A DNA stretch of 64,000 bases, from assembly GCA_905250885.1 (NCBI GenBank), contig CAJNOQ010000015.1, positions 48,909-112,908 of the forward strand, written 5' to 3'. The stretch comes from Didymodactylos carnosus (lineage: Eukaryota > Rotifera > Eurotatoria > Philodinida > Philodinidae). The notes under the pieces were generated by a model. It did not search any database. It had not been told where the DNA came from and saw only the letters and a list, made by a program, of their open reading frames with translations. This document shows positions 61,264 to 64,000 of this stretch, in pieces. Made by a program: the position numbers and the translations under genes. The stretch's first letter is position 1. The number at the start of each line of letters is the position of its first letter.

Positions 61264-62451
61264 ATGGCTTCATCAAGTTCTTTTGAACCGTTGCAAGAAA
61301 CTAGTTCGTATCAACTACAGCACGATGTGGGTACTTCGTCTTAATATTTTTTAATACAAGGTTGATCAGTTTCTATTTCTTTTAGGATGAGAATGATACT
61401 TATTCACAGCAACCAAATATTCGTGAGAGAACTCTTTCGGTAAGTTTATTATTAACTGAGGGCCTTTAAAAATGAATGTGACTCTTATTTTAGGAAGAAA
61501 ATCACTTCTACAAAGTTCCACGATTATCGGAAAATGGTGACAATGTACGAAAGGAATACTACTTTATACGTGCACATTTTTTTTGTTTTTTTGTTTATAC
61601 TTTAGGAAGACGTTGTTATTGTCCCAACTGTCAAACCTGTACGACGACGTGTTGCAAAGAAAACAACTGTTACAAAATTGTTACCATCTTCATCGCGTTC
61701 GATTAAAGGAAATCAATCACTGACAGCACGCTCACGAGTACAAACTCCGTCACAAACAACAGCACGAAGTGATGATTATGAACAAGAAATTGATGGTGAT
61801 TATAATGAATATGAAGAAGACGAGGATGATACTCCAAGGTCACAACAAATATTGTCGTCAGATGAAGTAAGTAGACAGACTGTCCTCAGGTTACGACATA
61901 ATATTTCTATTCCGTGTGATACGACGTCATTGCTTGACGAAGGAAGGGTGTTATCATTACATCCAGTTCGTTTAAAATTCTAGTTTTTTATAATTAATAA
62001 GTCATTTTTCAGCTCAAATATACTCTAGATGTTTTTTACAAAAGGGTTTTGGTCTTTGTCGAATTCCAGTGCCACCACTTTTACCAACATTCAGTGATAA
62101 AATTAAACATAATCTTATGATCGGTAAGTAAACTTTAATCCTAAAAAACTGCATTTCTTGCAAAACTAACTTGTTTCTCTCTTTGCTCAAGGCGATCCTG
62201 ATCCAATAATGAATGAGTTGATTCGTGAAGCAGCTGATTTTTACATGAATGTTTATCCTCAATTGACTCATGGTGTTGAATATAAAAAAATTGGCATTGC
62301 TTTAATCAATGAATATCCTTGTTTAGCATGTGATGACACGATAAACCCGCATGGTCTAATAACAAGCCGTTTATCAGCACGAATAAGAAATGTTCGACGA
62401 AAAATGCGAACAAGAGAAATGAAATATGCTGTTCGCGGAACAATGTATTAG
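61264..62451 (+). CDS. Six-exon gene of unknown function
   Basis: Model: 61264-61326, 61386-61439, 61494-61544, 61606-61889, 62029-62123 and 62192-62451, 268 aa, stop TAG. Five introns of 49 to 139 bp have usable GT/AG borders. The N-terminal half is Ser/Gln-rich, with a basic patch (KPVRRRVAKKTT) and an acidic run (YNEYEEDEDD). The C-terminal part reads FLQKGFGLCRIPVPPLLPTF, then PIMNELIREAADFYMN, EYKKIGIALINEYPCL and ARIRNVRRKMRTRE. The YxxIGxALINEYPCL...RxRNxRRK pattern reminds me of the C-terminal region of SAMD3-like proteins and relatives in invertebrates, but this is a weak memory match. The basic and acidic stretches suggest a nuclear protein. The exon 4/5 junction is least sure: donor 61866 is stronger by consensus (gtaagt) but gives a stop after joining to 62013, so 61889 to 62029 was chosen. 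Confidence 0.6.
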
Positions 62452-63845
62452 GGTTTTCACCTTATTTGTATATATAGCTTGTCTTCTGCTGTTTTTCTTT
62501 CGTGTATGAATTGTATGTATGCTTCTTTTGCTATTTTTGCTGTAATTCTTCGAAAACTTTGCTACATTGTTCATACACACGTATATACGTGTTGTTTTAG
62601 AGAAAGAAATATGTTTATGAAGAAGCTTCTGGTTTGAGTTTACTGCTTCGTGGTCTCGTCAAATCGAAATGTGGGGATCCAAAAACGTCACATTTCTAAT
62701 ATCTTTCAGGGACACTCTGATATAATTTACACCTCAGCTGTCCTCTTCTGTTTTTGAATTTTTGTTTGAAAACTGATGAAGATTTTGTACTAAAATATGG
62801 TACAGCTTGCGTATAAATATGACCATTTTGCGATAACATGAAGAACAAACGACACTTCAAAACCCTTAGAATCAAATCTTTTTCAATTTGAAGTTGAAGC
62901 TGAAGCTAATACGATCCAGTTTGGAAACGACATGTTAAAAGGCTGTTATCATAGTGAATATTTTGTTGTTGTACGTTGAAATGTAAATTTGTTAGACAAG
63001 TATGATGCTTTTATACTTATCCAATAAATATACTATTTTACCACGATTATGGACGTAGTTTATGTGTGTTATTCATTCTAACTTTGATATTAAATAGATA
63101 CCGAGATGTATTTGAGATGCTACTTCATTTAGATGACAGTTATTTATAACTATTGAATGCCGACTAAATCGATTAATATCTATCATAGTTTTGTTGTCAT
63201 TGATTCACACTTTTTTGTTTAATTCTAATTGCCAAAATACTGTAAGTAAGTAAGTATACCCAGATACCTTTCGATGTAGGGTGAGACAAAAATAAAAAAT
63301 GTTTAGTGTTCTTTGGCCTCTGGAGCTGTTCGTTCACATTCTGCTATCGATTCAAGGTCATTCATCAGACCGCAATCCTCTACAGAAGGTGTTGTGATTT
63401 CGCTTTTCATTTTTGTTTCTTCATTTGTGTTAAAAGTTGAATAGATCGGACTCGAAATACAAAAACTCAAGTTCAAGTCCGAGTCCTTCATAAAAATCTC
63501 CAGTCCAAGTTCAAGTCCGTCAAAAAGTCTTCCAGTCCGGACACGGACTCGCTCATGCCTGTGATAAACCGATAACATTTGTATAGTTATCTCCAAGCTA
63601 TTCACCAAATATAATGTATGCAGTTGTGTAATTTTGTATTTGAATTTGATAACGTGCTATTGCTGATTGTAAGTTAACATAAGCTAACTGTTGTCGATCA
63701 ATTAATCTGATTTAATACAGGAGTAGACCATATTGCTAGTGGTTAATGGGATCGATAAGACAATCGCCTATAGCCATATCTTTTAGATTGAATTTAACCT
63801 TAGCTTGTGGATTTTTTATGTGAATTTTATCTGTGAGGGTTGAAT
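62452..63845. other. Downstream intergenic region with GGACT-word repeat
   Basis: No gene supported. At about 63440-63561 AGTCC/GGACT words recur. Its right end in complement, CAGGCATGAGCGAGTCC, looks like a hAT tip, related in word content to the 90-bp element at 56996. A minus-strand frame (63303-63608) overlaps it and ends in an acidic stretch (ESIAECERTAPEAKEH), but no gene can be assembled. Confidence 0.45.
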
Positions 63846-64000
63846 CAGAGTTGGAACCGAGCCGGCCCGGGCGGGTGCCGGTCCGGTGTAAAAGTTTAGA
63901 CCGGCCGGTCTCCACCGATCTTTTGCCGGTCTAGAAATATTTTCAAACCGGCCGGTGATCGACCGGTTTTAAATTCTTAGCATTTTTCTCTTCTTCGTTC
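63846..64000. mobile_element. CCGG-word element, truncated by the window edge
   Basis: Starts CAGAGTTGGAACCGAGCCGG, fitting the CAGAG tips of the hAT MITEs. CCGGCCGG, GCCGGT and GACCGG recur densely to the window end, making it the most GC-rich stretch here. The right end lies outside, so a duplication cannot be tested. Confidence 0.6.

Overview
This is nuclear DNA from a small-intron, AT-rich animal. Evidence for an animal is the spliced SGTA, EIF2D and CNOT6 homologues, with many introns of only about 50-60 bp. Two of the gene starts have a 3' splice acceptor (pyrimidine tract plus AG) 0 and 3 bp upstream of the ATG, as expected if a spliced leader or a 5'-UTR intron is joined there. Together with gene content and composition, my best guess is a bdelloid rotifer of the Rotaria type, but this is inference, not proof.

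Layout. 56-2119 (-): SGTA-like co-chaperone, nine exons. 2.9-8.1 kb: intergenic DNA with a hAT MITE, a GGCACTG-rich repeat, and a duplicated scrap of the next gene's 3' end inside an inverted repeat. 8135-9388 (-): single-exon leucine-rich-repeat membrane protein. 10.5-13.05 kb (+): decayed gamma-butyrobetaine/trimethyllysine dioxygenase-like gene, split by a Mutator-like element that carries the C-terminal part of a transposase. 13204-13989 (+): EGF-like single-pass membrane protein. 18578-20462 (+): EIF2D in two exons. 20.6-29.9 kb: gene-poor, with fold-back elements and a 1.07-kb hAT element that interrupts a small open frame. 29968-52045 (-): CNOT6 (CCR4 deadenylase), eleven exons, with one intron of about 17.3 kb between the LRR and nuclease halves. 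That intron holds two long Ser/Asn/Gln-rich exons (35105-32661), whose last donor is phase-compatible with the first nuclease exon. 53619-54802 (-): tandem LRR-only paralogue of the CNOT6 N-terminus. 55-61 kb: repeats, including a 400-bp fold-back element next to two abutting perfect palindromes. 61264-62451 (+): six-exon gene of unknown function. The window ends inside a CCGG-rich repeat.

The host genes are mostly housekeeping: SGTA in tail-anchored-protein and chaperone quality control, EIF2D in non-canonical initiation and ribosome recycling, CNOT6 in mRNA deadenylation. They do not form a pathway cluster. The most distinctive signals are (1) a set of short hAT-type MITEs, several with 8-bp target-site duplications, each filled with its own short repeated word, and (2) the CNOT6 locus, which pairs a tandem LRR-only duplicate with a possible alternative N-terminus. 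I found no CRISPR array, operon, rRNA or convincing tRNA. Exon borders were placed by hand from splice signals, reading phase and family alignment from memory; no database search was run.
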